DNA of 64,000 bases from positions 57,820-121,819 of the forward strand of contig SVKL01000003.1 of assembly GCA_015068495.1 (NCBI GenBank), given 5' to 3'. Under the pieces are notes generated by a model. It was not told the DNA's origin and did no database searches. It saw only the letters and a program-made list of their open reading frames with translations. The DNA comes from Oscillospiraceae bacterium. GTDB taxonomy: Bacteria; Bacillota; Clostridia; Oscillospirales; Oscillospiraceae. The position numbers were made by a program, and so were the translations under genes. How positions within the stretch are numbered: the stretch's first letter is position 1; each line of letters begins with the position of its first letter. This document shows positions 15,983 through 24,511 of this stretch, piece by piece.

Positions 15983-17155
15983 ATGGCTAGAATTTGTATC
16001 CCTAAGAGTGAATACAAAGAGCGTGTACAGCGCTGTGCTGAGATTCTGCGCAGAGAAAAGCTGGACGTTCTTATCGTTAACGGTAATGAGGCAGACTATG
16101 CAAACCCCCGCTACTTCTCCGGCTTCTGGCCCCTGTTTGAGCGTGCCGGTGTTGCAATTGCTGCAAACGGCGATGCAGCTTTAATGGTAGGTCCCGAATC
16201 CTCTGTTTTCGGCGCTGACCGCAACCAGCTGGACAAGATTTTCACCTTGCTTGCTTACCGTGAGGGCGCTGACCCTGCATATCCCGAGCTGAAGCCCGAC
16301 ACCTTCCACGACGTATTTAAGTCCTTGGGTGTCACCGGCGAACATCTGCGCATCGGTGTTGCATCCTTCCTGGACACCTCTGTGGTTATTTACAACGCGA
16401 TTCGCGACGCCTTCCCCAAGGCAGAGCTGGTAGACGCCGGTAAAATTATGGTTGAGCTTCGCTCCATCAAGTCTGAGAACGAATTGGCCTGCTTGCGCGA
16501 AGGTTATCGCATCGCCGATTTGGCTACCCAGCAGGTTATGAAGGAAATTAAGCCCGGTATGACCGAGTTGCAGGCTGTAGGTATTGCACAGCGCGTTGTT
16601 TACGAGAACGGTGCTGAGTATGAAGGTCTGCCTATGTATGTCTTCTCCGAGGCCTCTACCCGTCACGCAATCTCCCGTTCCTCTTACCGTGAGTTCCAAA
16701 AGAATGATATCGTTCAGCTGAACCTGTCTGCAAAGATTGACGGCTATTCCGCAGCCATCGGCTATCCCATCTGCTTGGGTAAGCTGGAGGGCGAGCGCCG
16801 CGACACCGTTCAGTTCTGCCGTGAAGCTCACGCTTGGACTGAGAAGCAGGTAAAGGCCGGCGTATTTGCCGCTGATATTGCCAAGGACTTCTACAAGCTG
16901 TTCGTTGACAACGGCTTTGAGAAGAACTATGTGTACGGACCTCTTCACGGCACCGGCATCATTGAGGTTGAGGCACCTTGGGTTGAAACAAACTCCACCT
17001 ACAACCTGAAGGAAAATATGACCTTCCAGATCGACACCTATATCTCCAGTGACACATTCGGTGTCCGTTGGGAGAAGGGTATCGCTGTTAAGGAAGGCGG
17101 CTGTGAGATTCTCAGCCCCGAAATCCCCGAGTTCTGCCCCGAGCTCCATTTCTAA
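15983..17155 (+). CDS. M24/creatinase-like protein with degraded metal-binding site
   Basis: 390 aa from the ATG at 15983, placed 8 nt after GGAGG. Residues 1-150 are a creatinase/prolidase N-terminal domain; 160-390 have the pita-bread fold. In metal-dependent members five ligands (D, D, H, E, E) are expected. Here the first Asp position reads LNL (Asn247), the second reads SAAIG (Ala257/258), His322 is kept in LHGTG, the first Glu position is Asp351 (FQIDTY), and the last Glu364 is kept (VRWEKG). It therefore looks more like creatinase, which needs no metal, than an Xaa-Pro peptidase. Substrate is unknown; C-N bond hydrolysis is a guess. It forms a likely operon with the ASRT gene. Confidence 0.82.
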   Translation: MARICIPKSEYKERVQRCAEILRREKLDVLIVNGNEADYANPRYFSGFWPLFERAGVAIAANGDAALMVGPESSVFGADRNQLDKIFTLLAYREGADPAYPELKPDTFHDVFKSLGVTGEHLRIGVASFLDTSVVIYNAIRDAFPKAELVDAGKIMVELRSIKSENELACLREGYRIADLATQQVMKEIKPGMTELQAVGIAQRVVYENGAEYEGLPMYVFSEASTRHAISRSSYREFQKNDIVQLNLSAKIDGYSAAIGYPICLGKLEGERRDTVQFCREAHAWTEKQVKAGVFAADIAKDFYKLFVDNGFEKNYVYGPLHGTGIIEVEAPWVETNSTYNLKENMTFQIDTYISSDTFGVRWEKGIAVKEGGCEILSPEIPEFCPELHF

Positions 17156-17162
17156 GACACAC

Positions 17163-17196
17163 AAAAAAGCATCCGGCAATTGCCGGATGCTTTTTT
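17163..17196. terminator. Bidirectional terminator between the M24-like and GNAT genes
   Basis: A 16-bp self-complementary stem (17163-17178 with 17181-17196) with A- and T-runs on its outer sides, between convergent genes. Confidence 0.88.
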
Positions 17197-17700
17197 TTAT
17201 AGGTAATAACACAGTGTACAGCTTTGATGTGATACAGAGCCATCTATAAAGGCAGCAAAATCTGATATCTCTTGAAAACCGCACTTCTTATGCAATTTCA
17301 TAGATGCGATATTATTCTTCGCAACGTGGGCATACACACGGGCATACCGGGTAGTACGCAGAAAGGTCAACACATCTGTAAGCAATTGCGCTGCATATCC
17401 TTGCCTGCGTTTATCGTGGATTGTAGCAATACCCTCCAGCAGCATACCGTCCTTGTACGGCTCTAATCGAACAGCGGAGCAGTAACTTTTACCATCATCT
17501 AATAGCGCATAAAAAGCATCTTTCTGACAAAAAAAGTCTTCTCTAAGATAGGAAAGAAAGTCTTCCTCTACCTGCATCAGCTGTTCAAAAGGGCTAGCAT
17601 CCGGATAAAATATTCGTCCTTTGGTCTGATTTTCATCACGATAGACAGCCAATAATTGCTCCGTATTCAGTTCATTCATACAAAAAACAAACACTGTCAT
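17197..17700 (-). CDS. GNAT-family N-acetyltransferase
   Basis: 167 aa. The acetyl-CoA loop is IHDKRRQGYAAQLLTDVLTFL (R-x-x-G-x-A variant), followed by ARVYAHVAKNNIASMKLHKKCGFQEI, the usual last beta-strand/helix of GNAT proteins. The N-terminal third is divergent. Substrate is unknown. The start is not clear: neither ATG 17700 nor the internal ATG 17679 has a good ribosome binding site. Its likely promoter lies among DnaA-box-like sequences. Confidence 0.8.
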   Translation of the reverse strand: MTVFVFCMNELNTEQLLAVYRDENQTKGRIFYPDASPFEQLMQVEEDFLSYLREDFFCQKDAFYALLDDGKSYCSAVRLEPYKDGMLLEGIATIHDKRRQGYAAQLLTDVLTFLRTTRYARVYAHVAKNNIASMKLHKKCGFQEISDFAAFIDGSVSHQSCTLCYYL

Positions 17701-17732
17701 AGCATATTTTTCGATACTCTTAAAAATCTGAT

Positions 17733-17825
17733 TTTTCCACAGAAAATATACAAATCCCTGTCGAAACTTGTCAAATATCCAACATATACAGCCGGTTATT
17801 CACACTTTCCACAGACTTATACACA
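17733..17825. promoter_or_regulatory. Cluster of DnaA-box-like 9-mers around the GNAT promoter
   Basis: Four sites in the same orientation resemble TTATCCACA: TTTTCCACA (17733-17741), TTATTCACA (17796-17804), CTTTCCACA (17805-17813) and TTATACACA (17817-17825); three have one mismatch and one has two. A minus-strand promoter (TTGACA 17769-17774, 18-bp spacer, TATATT 17745-17750) lies between them. An AT-rich tract follows to 17950. Gene directions do not fit a chromosomal origin, so a DnaA-responsive or DnaA-titrating site is the better reading. Binding is inferred only. Confidence 0.4.
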
Positions 17826-17952
17826 GGCGAAAAAATCTTTTCCCGTCGAAATGTTGGAAATTTTGGCGGAATTCCTGCAAAACACAACATTTCAAACAAA
17901 TATTATTTCATTAAAAAACCGTTGAAGGAATATGTTGTGAAATATATTCATT

Positions 17953-18969
17953 TTATATGCTTTCACCAAGAATAGACTTTGTGGCAAAAGCATTCAAACC
18001 CATATCTGCTACATTTCCGGCTAAATACTCATAATATGCCTGCGCGCCGATCATTGCCGCATTGTCGCCACACAGGGACAACGGCGGCAAATAAACCTCT
18101 GCGCCAAGCTCTTCAGCAGTAGTCAGAATGTCTCTGCGAATGCGGGAATTTGCCGCAACGCCACCGGCCACCGCCAATTTTCGATACCCTGTTTCTTCCA
18201 TTGCCATACGGATTCTGGGAACCAGCGCATCAGAAACTGCACCACAAAAAGAAGCGCATAAGCTGTTAATGTCCAGCGCTTCACCAATCTGTTCTGCGTG
18301 GTGGATAAGGTTTAATGTCGCGGTCTTAAGGCCGGAAAAACTCATATCGTACGGATTCTCTCCCGGCTTTGATCGAGGAAGCGAATACTTGGTGTCATCG
18401 CCTGTTGCTGATGCTTTATCCAGCGCTGCGCCACCGGGGTATGGCATTCCAAGCACTCTTCCAACCTTATCAAAGCACTCCCCTGCTGCATCGTCAAGGG
18501 TTGTGCCAAGAATTTTCATTTTGGTATAGTCCTGAACATTCACAATCATTGTGTGACCGCCGGACACAACCAAGCACAGAAAAGGCGGTTTCAGCTCGGG
18601 ATATGCAATATAATTCGCTGCAATATGACCACGGATGTGGTGTACAGGTATCAGCGGCTTTTCCATTGCCAAGGCTGCTGCTTTGCCAAAATTCACACCC
18701 ACCAAAACCGCGCCTATCAAGCCCGGCGCATAGGTAACTGCCACCGCATCGATACCTTCACGGGACAGCCTCGCCTTTTCAAGCGCTTGATCTGCAAGTG
18801 AGTAAATTGCTTCGATGTGCATACGGGAGGCAATCTCCGGTACAACACCACCATAGATTCTATGAAGATCCACCTGTGAAGCAATACAGTCGGTAAGAAC
18901 ATTTCTACCGTCTCTGACAATCGCAACAGCTGTTTCATCACAAGAAGATTCTATTGCCAATATGTTCAC
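17953..18969 (-). CDS. tsaD: tRNA N6-adenosine threonylcarbamoyltransferase
   Basis: 338 aa. It transfers the threonylcarbamoyl group to A37 of ANN-decoding tRNAs with TsaB and TsaE. It begins NILAIESSCDETAVAIV and has the metal-binding HIRGHIAANY, SGGHTMIV, DDAAGECFDKVGR and AVAGGVAANSRIR motifs of the ASKHA fold. It overlaps rimI by 4 nt, as last gene of a cysS-polA-rimI-tsaD run. No tsaB or tsaE is visible nearby. Confidence 0.96.
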   Translation of the reverse strand: MNILAIESSCDETAVAIVRDGRNVLTDCIASQVDLHRIYGGVVPEIASRMHIEAIYSLADQALEKARLSREGIDAVAVTYAPGLIGAVLVGVNFGKAAALAMEKPLIPVHHIRGHIAANYIAYPELKPPFLCLVVSGGHTMIVNVQDYTKMKILGTTLDDAAGECFDKVGRVLGMPYPGGAALDKASATGDDTKYSLPRSKPGENPYDMSFSGLKTATLNLIHHAEQIGEALDINSLCASFCGAVSDALVPRIRMAMEETGYRKLAVAGGVAANSRIRRDILTTAEELGAEVYLPPLSLCGDNAAMIGAQAYYEYLAGNVADMGLNAFATKSILGESI

Positions 18970-19406
18970 GGTTTCAGCTCCTTTCGTAGAATCAGGGCAT
19001 CCTCACGGGGATTCGTGTAGTACCTTGGTCTGCAACCTACCTGTTCAAAACATAATTTATTATACAGCGCAATCGCCGGCGCGTTGGAAACACGCACTTC
19101 CAACAACAGAAACAGAATATCTCTCTGTTGTAAATGTTCCACGAGCGCTTTTATCAATGCCTCAGCAATTCCCCTTTTGCGATACTCCGGCGCAACAGCA
19201 ATGTTCATCATATCCGCGCTATCCAGTACCGCTTCCGAGCCCACATAGCCTACAACACAACCATCGATTTCAGCAATCAGCCAGCAAGACAATCGGCTTT
19301 CCCATGATGAGATGATCATATTTTCATTCCAAGGCGCAGAAAAGCAAAGCCGTTCAATAGCAGCAACCTGAGGAACATCTTCCAATCTCATTTCTCTAAT
19401 TTGCAT
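18966..19406 (-). CDS. rimI: Ribosomal protein S18-alanine N-acetyltransferase
   Basis: 146 aa GNAT protein. It has IREMRLEDVPQVAAIERLCF, FSAPWNENMI, the acetyl-CoA loop VAPEYRKRGIAEALIKALVEH and LEVRVSNAPAIALYNKLCFEQVG, matching RimI. It sits between polA and tsaD; rimI next to tsaD is common in Firmicutes. The start is directly after the polA stop with no gap. Confidence 0.9.
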   Translation of the reverse strand: MQIREMRLEDVPQVAAIERLCFSAPWNENMIISSWESRLSCWLIAEIDGCVVGYVGSEAVLDSADMMNIAVAPEYRKRGIAEALIKALVEHLQQRDILFLLLEVRVSNAPAIALYNKLCFEQVGCRPRYYTNPREDALILRKELKP

Positions 19407-21932
19407 TTATTTTGCCTCATACCAGCTACTGCCCCACTTGGCTTCTGCCAAGAGAGGAACGCTTAGCTGCGCTACTTCTTCCATTTTTTTACTTACAAGT
19501 TCGGCAACCTGCTGGGCGATTTCCCGGGGACACTCCACAATCAACTCATCGTGTACCTGCAAAATAAGTCTTGCTTCAGGGTATTGCTCGGTTAAGGCCT
19601 TGTCCACGGAAATCATAGCAAGCTTAATCAAGTCAGCTGCCGTTCCTTGAATCGGCGTATTCAAGGCAATCCGCTCTGCACCTTGCCGGATGTTAAAATT
19701 GCTGCTTTTCAGCTCGGGAATCCAGCGACGTCTGCCAAACAACGTTTGGGTGTAGCCAGACTGGGTAGCATCCGCAACAACATGCTTCATATAGGCCTTT
19801 ACGCCTTTGTAATTGGACAGGTAGCTATCGATATACGCCCTTGCTTCATAGCGGGAAACGCCAATATCCTCAGCCAAGGAAAACTCCGATATGCCATAGA
19901 CGATACCAAAGTTTACGGCTTTTGCGTGACGTCGCTGCAAAGCGGTTACTTCCTCTGCAGGAACACCAAAAACCTGAGATGCCGTAGCTGTATGAATGTC
20001 CATACCGCTGCGGAACGCGTTTTGCATAACTGCATCCTCTGCAATATGTGATAGAACGCGTAATTCAATTTGACTGTAATCCGCGTCAACCAGTACGCAG
20101 CCCGCCTTGGGAACGAACATCTTGCGAATCTCGGCACCCAAATCTGTGCGCACCGGTATATTTTGCAAGTTGGGCTCTGTAGAGGAGAGTCTTCCGGTGG
20201 CAGTCACCAAATTTTGGAAAGTTGTGTGAATTCTGCCATCTTGCCCAATTGCTTTCATCAGCCCGTCTGCGTAGGTAGAGTTCAATTTTGTAAGCATCCG
20301 GTAGTCCATAATGGCAGGTATAATCGGGTGCTTATTCTTTAACTTCTCCAATACATCCGCATTGGTGGAGTAGCCGGTTTTGGTCTTTTTAACAGGGGGT
20401 AAATCCAGCTTTTCGAATAACAGTTCTCCCAACTGTTTTGTGGAATTGATATTAAACGGTCCGCCGGAATAGCTGAAAATCAAGTCCTCACAGTCGGAAA
20501 TCCGCTGCTTTAGCATTTGTCCAAACTGCTTAAGCTGCTCCCTATCAATGGCAATACCAACAGATTCCATACGGTAAAGCACAGGACATAGGGGCAGCTC
20601 AAGGGAATAATACAGCTGCTGCATTCCCTGCTTTTGGAGCTCTGCGTCCAATATAGGCTGCAAAAACAGCATTGCTTCTGCGCAGGCGCCGGCATCATTG
20701 TCATCCACGGTAATTCCTAAGAAATTTGTGGCAAGCTTAGAAACAGAATAGTCGGAAGACGAAGGATTTAAGTCATAGGCTGCCAGCGCGGTATCAAAGG
20801 AAAAGCCGTCATAAGAAATACCAAGGGCATCAAAAGCGTGCATTGTGGTCTTCATATCGTGGCAAATATGCCGACCTTCCGGAAGGGAGACACCCATTTG
20901 TAACTCAAGAGGTGTTAAAACGCAAACGCCGGTGTTACAGGCGATGCCCAACGAACCGTCCGGCGCTAAATATACTGAGCAAGTCCCCGCAGCAGTCGGC
21001 ATACTATCAAGCTTCGGCAGTCTCTCGATTTTCATTTCTGTCTTTTTTGCAGAAACACCTGCATCACGAAGACCGTATTTGTCAATCAAACGAACAAATT
21101 CCAGCTTTTGGAACAGCTCATATAATGCTGGCTTGTTATAGGGCTGAACGATTGCATCCTTTGGCTCAAAATCAATCGGCGCATTGCAGCGAATGGTTGC
21201 CAAATCGTAGGATAGATATGCATTGTCCTTACTGGCTTCCAGCTTCTCACGTAGTTTCGGACGTATAGACGCATCTGAAAGATTCTCATACAAGCCGTCC
21301 AGCGAGCCAAATTTCAACAGAAGCTCCGTAGCAGTCTTGGGTCCAACACCCGCAACACCGGGAATATTATCAGACGAGTCACCCATAAGTGACTTCAAAT
21401 CCACCAATCTTTTCGGTTCAAAGCCATACTCCTCACGGAATTTGTCTTCCGTGTAGAGGGTTGCGGTTGTCTGACCGGGCTTGGAAATCACTAGCTTTAC
21501 GTGGACATTTTCATCAATCAGCTGCAGGCTGTCACGATCGCCGGTGACAATCACACATTCCCAGCCGTTATTGCTGCAAATGCGGCCAACTGTGCCGATT
21601 ACATCGTCTGCCTCCCACCCTTTGCACTCATAAATTGGGATATTCATTGCTCTGAGAATATCCTTCATTATGGGCATCTGCTGGGCAAGCTCCTCGGGCA
21701 TCGGATGGCGGGTGGCCTTATAGCCGTCATACATCTTATGACGGAAGGTCGGGCCGTGGAGATCGAAGGCAACACATACAGCCTCCGGCTGTTCCTCCTT
21801 CTCCATCCGCTCAAGAATATTCAAGAAGCCAAAAATGGCGTGGGTATATAGCCCCTCACGTGTAGTAAGGGGCCTTACACCAAAAAACGCTCTGTTAATG
21901 ACACTGTTTCCGTCAAGAATCAGCAGCTTCAT
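19407..21932 (-). CDS. polA: DNA polymerase I
   Basis: 841 aa from the ATG at 21932, chosen because GGAG lies 6 nt upstream and MKLLILDGNSVINRAFFG is the normal N-terminus. Domains: 5'-3' flap nuclease (1-290; GWEADDVIGT, GDRDSLQL), a vestigial 3'-5' exonuclease (about 300-460) that lacks the first Asp-x-Glu metal motif, as in Bacillus polymerase I, and the polymerase (about 465-841; DADYSQIELRVLSHIAED, RRHAKAVNFGIVYG, QVHDELIVE). It repairs gaps and removes Okazaki primers, probably without proofreading. Its start overlaps cysS, so transcription probably depends on the Cys T-box unless an internal promoter exists. Confidence 0.96.
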   Translation of the reverse strand: MKLLILDGNSVINRAFFGVRPLTTREGLYTHAIFGFLNILERMEKEEQPEAVCVAFDLHGPTFRHKMYDGYKATRHPMPEELAQQMPIMKDILRAMNIPIYECKGWEADDVIGTVGRICSNNGWECVIVTGDRDSLQLIDENVHVKLVISKPGQTTATLYTEDKFREEYGFEPKRLVDLKSLMGDSSDNIPGVAGVGPKTATELLLKFGSLDGLYENLSDASIRPKLREKLEASKDNAYLSYDLATIRCNAPIDFEPKDAIVQPYNKPALYELFQKLEFVRLIDKYGLRDAGVSAKKTEMKIERLPKLDSMPTAAGTCSVYLAPDGSLGIACNTGVCVLTPLELQMGVSLPEGRHICHDMKTTMHAFDALGISYDGFSFDTALAAYDLNPSSSDYSVSKLATNFLGITVDDNDAGACAEAMLFLQPILDAELQKQGMQQLYYSLELPLCPVLYRMESVGIAIDREQLKQFGQMLKQRISDCEDLIFSYSGGPFNINSTKQLGELLFEKLDLPPVKKTKTGYSTNADVLEKLKNKHPIIPAIMDYRMLTKLNSTYADGLMKAIGQDGRIHTTFQNLVTATGRLSSTEPNLQNIPVRTDLGAEIRKMFVPKAGCVLVDADYSQIELRVLSHIAEDAVMQNAFRSGMDIHTATASQVFGVPAEEVTALQRRHAKAVNFGIVYGISEFSLAEDIGVSRYEARAYIDSYLSNYKGVKAYMKHVVADATQSGYTQTLFGRRRWIPELKSSNFNIRQGAERIALNTPIQGTAADLIKLAMISVDKALTEQYPEARLILQVHDELIVECPREIAQQVAELVSKKMEEVAQLSVPLLAEAKWGSSWYEAK

Positions 21933-23344
21933 ACTTTTCTCCATTTTGTCCCTTGCGGGGTGTCGATAATTTCAATTCCGCGGGATTTCAGCTCATCACG
22001 GATTCTGTCTGCTTCCGCATAGTTCTTATCCTTCTTTGCCTGTGTACGGGCAGCAACCAAAGCGTCAATTTCAGGGTCGGCAGATGCAGCCGTCTCCTGC
22101 TCCTGCTGCTTTCTGACGGTATTTGCCGCTTTCAGTAAATCAAGGCTCAAAACCTTGTCAAAGTCTGCAATCGCCGCAAGCTTGGTAGCATCCGTGGTCT
22201 TTGCCTTCAACACATCGTAAACTGCGGTAATTGCAAGAGAGGTGTTCAGGTCGCCGTTTAATGCGTTTACAAACCGCTCCTTAAGGGCCTGCAGGACGTT
22301 TGCATCCACATCGCCATTATCCTGCAATGTAGCAATCTTAGCCACAAGCTTATCGTATGCCACAACAGCATTATCCAGATTTTCCCAAGAAAATACCAGA
22401 TTGCGGCGATAGTGGCTCTGCAGGCAGAACAGGCGGTAAGCCATCGGATTATAGCCCTTTTGTTCCAGCAGGCTCACGGTCAAAAATTCACCCTTGGATT
22501 TACTCATTTTACCTGTGTCAGTATTCAGGTGATGCACGTGGAACCAGTAATTACACCACTTATGTCCCAAAAAGCTTTCGGACTGAGCAATCTCGTTGGT
22601 ATGATGCGGGAATGCGTTGTCAATACCACCGGCGTGGATATCGATATCTTCCCCCAAATGCTTCATAGAAATACAAGAACACTCAATATGCCAACCGGGA
22701 TAGCCGACACCCCAAGGGGAATCCCATTTCAGAGCCTGATCTTCAAATTTGGATTTGGTAAACCACAGAACAAAGTCATTTTTATTCCGCTTATTGCTAT
22801 CCTCTTCCACACCTTCCCGGACGCCCACATTCAGGTCTTCCTCATCGTGGTCATTGAAAACATAGTACTTTTCCAATGTGGATGTGTCAAAGTAGACATT
22901 ACCGCCGGCAAGATATGCATTTCCCTTTTCCAGCAGCGTCTGCACCATATGGATATACTCATCAATGCAGTTGGTAGCCGGTTCCACCACATCGGGCTTT
23001 TTGATATTCAGCTTATCGCAATCAGCAAAGAAAGCGTCGGTGTAGTACTGGGCAATCTCCATTACAGTCTTATTCTCACGCTTTGCGCCCTTGAGCATCT
23101 TATCCTCGCCGGTATCGGCATCGGAAGCCAAGTGGCCAACGTCGGTGATATTCATAACGCGTTTTACGTTGTAGCCCAAATACCGCAGGGATTTCTCCAG
23201 CACATCCTCCATAATATAGGTACGCAGATTGCCGATATGGGCATAGTGGTATACCGTAGGACCACAGGTATACATTTTTACGATATCCGGTGAATTGGGC
23301 TGAAACAGCTCTTTCTTATGGGATAGAGAATTATAAAGATACAT
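21929..23344 (-). CDS. cysS: Cysteinyl-tRNA synthetase
   Basis: 471 aa from the ATG at 23344, which has GGAGGAAATCGT in front; a longer in-frame reading would run into the T-box leader. Class I synthetase motifs: HIGH as HIGN in CGPTVYHYAHIGNLRTY, and KMSKS in TGKMSKSKGEF. Zinc site residues in CSCISMKHLG and the HAGGIDNAFPHHTNEIAQSE block are present. It attaches cysteine to tRNA-Cys in the cytosol. Regulated by the T-box directly upstream. Confidence 0.97.
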   Translation of the reverse strand: MYLYNSLSHKKELFQPNSPDIVKMYTCGPTVYHYAHIGNLRTYIMEDVLEKSLRYLGYNVKRVMNITDVGHLASDADTGEDKMLKGAKRENKTVMEIAQYYTDAFFADCDKLNIKKPDVVEPATNCIDEYIHMVQTLLEKGNAYLAGGNVYFDTSTLEKYYVFNDHDEEDLNVGVREGVEEDSNKRNKNDFVLWFTKSKFEDQALKWDSPWGVGYPGWHIECSCISMKHLGEDIDIHAGGIDNAFPHHTNEIAQSESFLGHKWCNYWFHVHHLNTDTGKMSKSKGEFLTVSLLEQKGYNPMAYRLFCLQSHYRRNLVFSWENLDNAVVAYDKLVAKIATLQDNGDVDANVLQALKERFVNALNGDLNTSLAITAVYDVLKAKTTDATKLAAIADFDKVLSLDLLKAANTVRKQQEQETAASADPEIDALVAARTQAKKDKNYAEADRIRDELKSRGIEIIDTPQGTKWRKV

Positions 23345-23372
23345 ACGATTTCCTCCAAATGAAATAAAAAAA

Positions 23373-23560
23373 CGCCTCTTGTGCCGTAGCACAAGAGGCG
23401 GGTAAAACAATCCGCGGTTCCACTCTCATTTATCACTTAAACACAATTCGCTCCCGGACGCACTTTCCCAACGCCGACACCGCCCAAGCTTTCAGCCGAC
23501 GACTCAGACTCTCTAAAGGATTGACCTTGGTACTCTTCCCGTTCACAGCGATATTCACTT
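23373..23560 (-). promoter_or_regulatory. Cysteine T-box riboswitch
   Basis: The minus-strand leader carries the T-box bulge AGAGTGGAACCGCGG (23412-23426) that pairs with the NCCA end of uncharged tRNA. A 12-bp terminator stem (23373-23384 with 23389-23400) and a T run follow. A stem I AGTA motif lies near 23530-23540, and a likely specifier codon UGC (Cys) is at 23460-23462 in GGAAAGUGCGUCC. Uncharged tRNA-Cys should favour read-through into cysS and the genes behind. Specifier assignment is by position and by the identity of the downstream gene. Confidence 0.93.
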
Positions 23561-23566
23561 ACAATT

Positions 23567-23596
23567 ATTTTAACATTTCACCGCAGGGTTTGTCAA
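23567..23596 (-). promoter_or_regulatory. Promoter of the T-box-cysS operon
   Basis: Minus-strand TTGACA (23591-23596), 18-bp spacer, TAAAAT (23567-23572). It lies just after the stop of the deacetylase gene. Confidence 0.75.
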
Positions 23597-23601
23597 GAAT
23601 A

Positions 23602-24324
23602 TTACGGCAGCACACGCTCTGTAAAGCGGGTACGCATACCGTCCAGCGCACGGACAAAGCCTTCTGCATACTTGCAGCCTGCCTGCATACCGCGGAACTC
23701 GGAAAGGATACGAATGGTATCAAAGAAGCGCTCGGGGTCACCGCCTAAGGACGCATAGTTATCAGCCATCCAAGCCTTCTGGCTTTCCATGCAGTTCAGC
23801 ATCTGCATTTTGGTTTGGTAAAAATCTGTAATATCCACATAATCTGTAGGCTGGAAGTTCATACCATTAACAGGCTCCCAGTACCAAATGGAGGGAATTA
23901 CGTCATAGGGCTCCTCCTCGGTCTTGAGGTGGGCAATGGGAATCATAACAGCAATGTCATTGACAATTTTGCTTGTCAGCTCGTGGTCGGGGTTATAGTC
24001 ATGGGGGTTGTGGGTGAAAATCACATCTGCCTTACAGTGACGAACCAAGTTGATAAATGCCAAACGAACCTCCTTGGTTTCGTAGAACATTTCATCATCA
24101 TAGTCGAGGCAGATGTACTCAGCGCCGATAAGTGCGGCAGAATTTGCAGCCTCCTGCTTACGGATGCGGGCAATCTCCTCCATAGTATGGTGGGCAGAGC
24201 CGATATTGCCGTTAGTTGCAGTGGCAATAAAAACCTTATGCCCCTGAGATGCGTACTTTGCTAAAGTACCTGCGCACATAGTCTCTACATCATCAGGATG
24301 GGCACCAATTGCAAGAATATTCAT
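23602..24324 (-). CDS. PIG-L/LmbE-family N-deacetylase
   Basis: 240 aa. The zinc motif AHPDDVE (residues 8-14) and the distal THNPHDYNPDHELT (with DYNPDH) identify the PIG-L family, which removes acetyl groups from N-acetylglucosaminyl conjugates (for example BshB in bacillithiol synthesis). The exact substrate cannot be told; no bshA or bshC is present. The ATG at 24324 has AAAGGAGATAG upstream. Single gene, upstream of the cysS operon. Confidence 0.9.
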   Translation of the reverse strand: MNILAIGAHPDDVETMCAGTLAKYASQGHKVFIATATNGNIGSAHHTMEEIARIRKQEAANSAALIGAEYICLDYDDEMFYETKEVRLAFINLVRHCKADVIFTHNPHDYNPDHELTSKIVNDIAVMIPIAHLKTEEEPYDVIPSIWYWEPVNGMNFQPTDYVDITDFYQTKMQMLNCMESQKAWMADNYASLGGDPERFFDTIRILSEFRGMQAGCKYAEGFVRALDGMRTRFTERVLP

Positions 24325-24445
24325 ATTCTATCTCCTTTCAAAACTCCACAAAATGGAAATATGTTATGAGAAAATAATATCACAACACAGAAAAATATGC
24401 AATATATATTCTTAAAATCAGCCTAGTATTTTTAGTACATAATGA

Positions 24446-24474
24446 TTGATTATTCCAAGCTTTCGTGGTACAAT
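24446..24474 (+). promoter_or_regulatory. Promoter of the phosphohexomutase gene
   Basis: TTGATT (24446-24451), 17-bp spacer, TACAAT (24469-24474). Confidence 0.6.
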
Positions 24475-24511
24475 GTGGGAAAGATTTTTGATTTATCAGG
24501 AGGACATACAA

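Noticed and set aside
17700..17950. Chromosomal replication origin based on DnaA-like boxes
   Set aside because: No dnaA, dnaN, gidA/mnmG or rpmH nearby, and flanking operons converge on the site, opposite to the pattern at an origin.
22412..23293. A 293-codon open frame on the plus strand inside cysS
   Set aside because: It is antisense to a fully conserved cysS and has no recognisable protein family or ribosome site; an antisense shadow of cysS codon bias.
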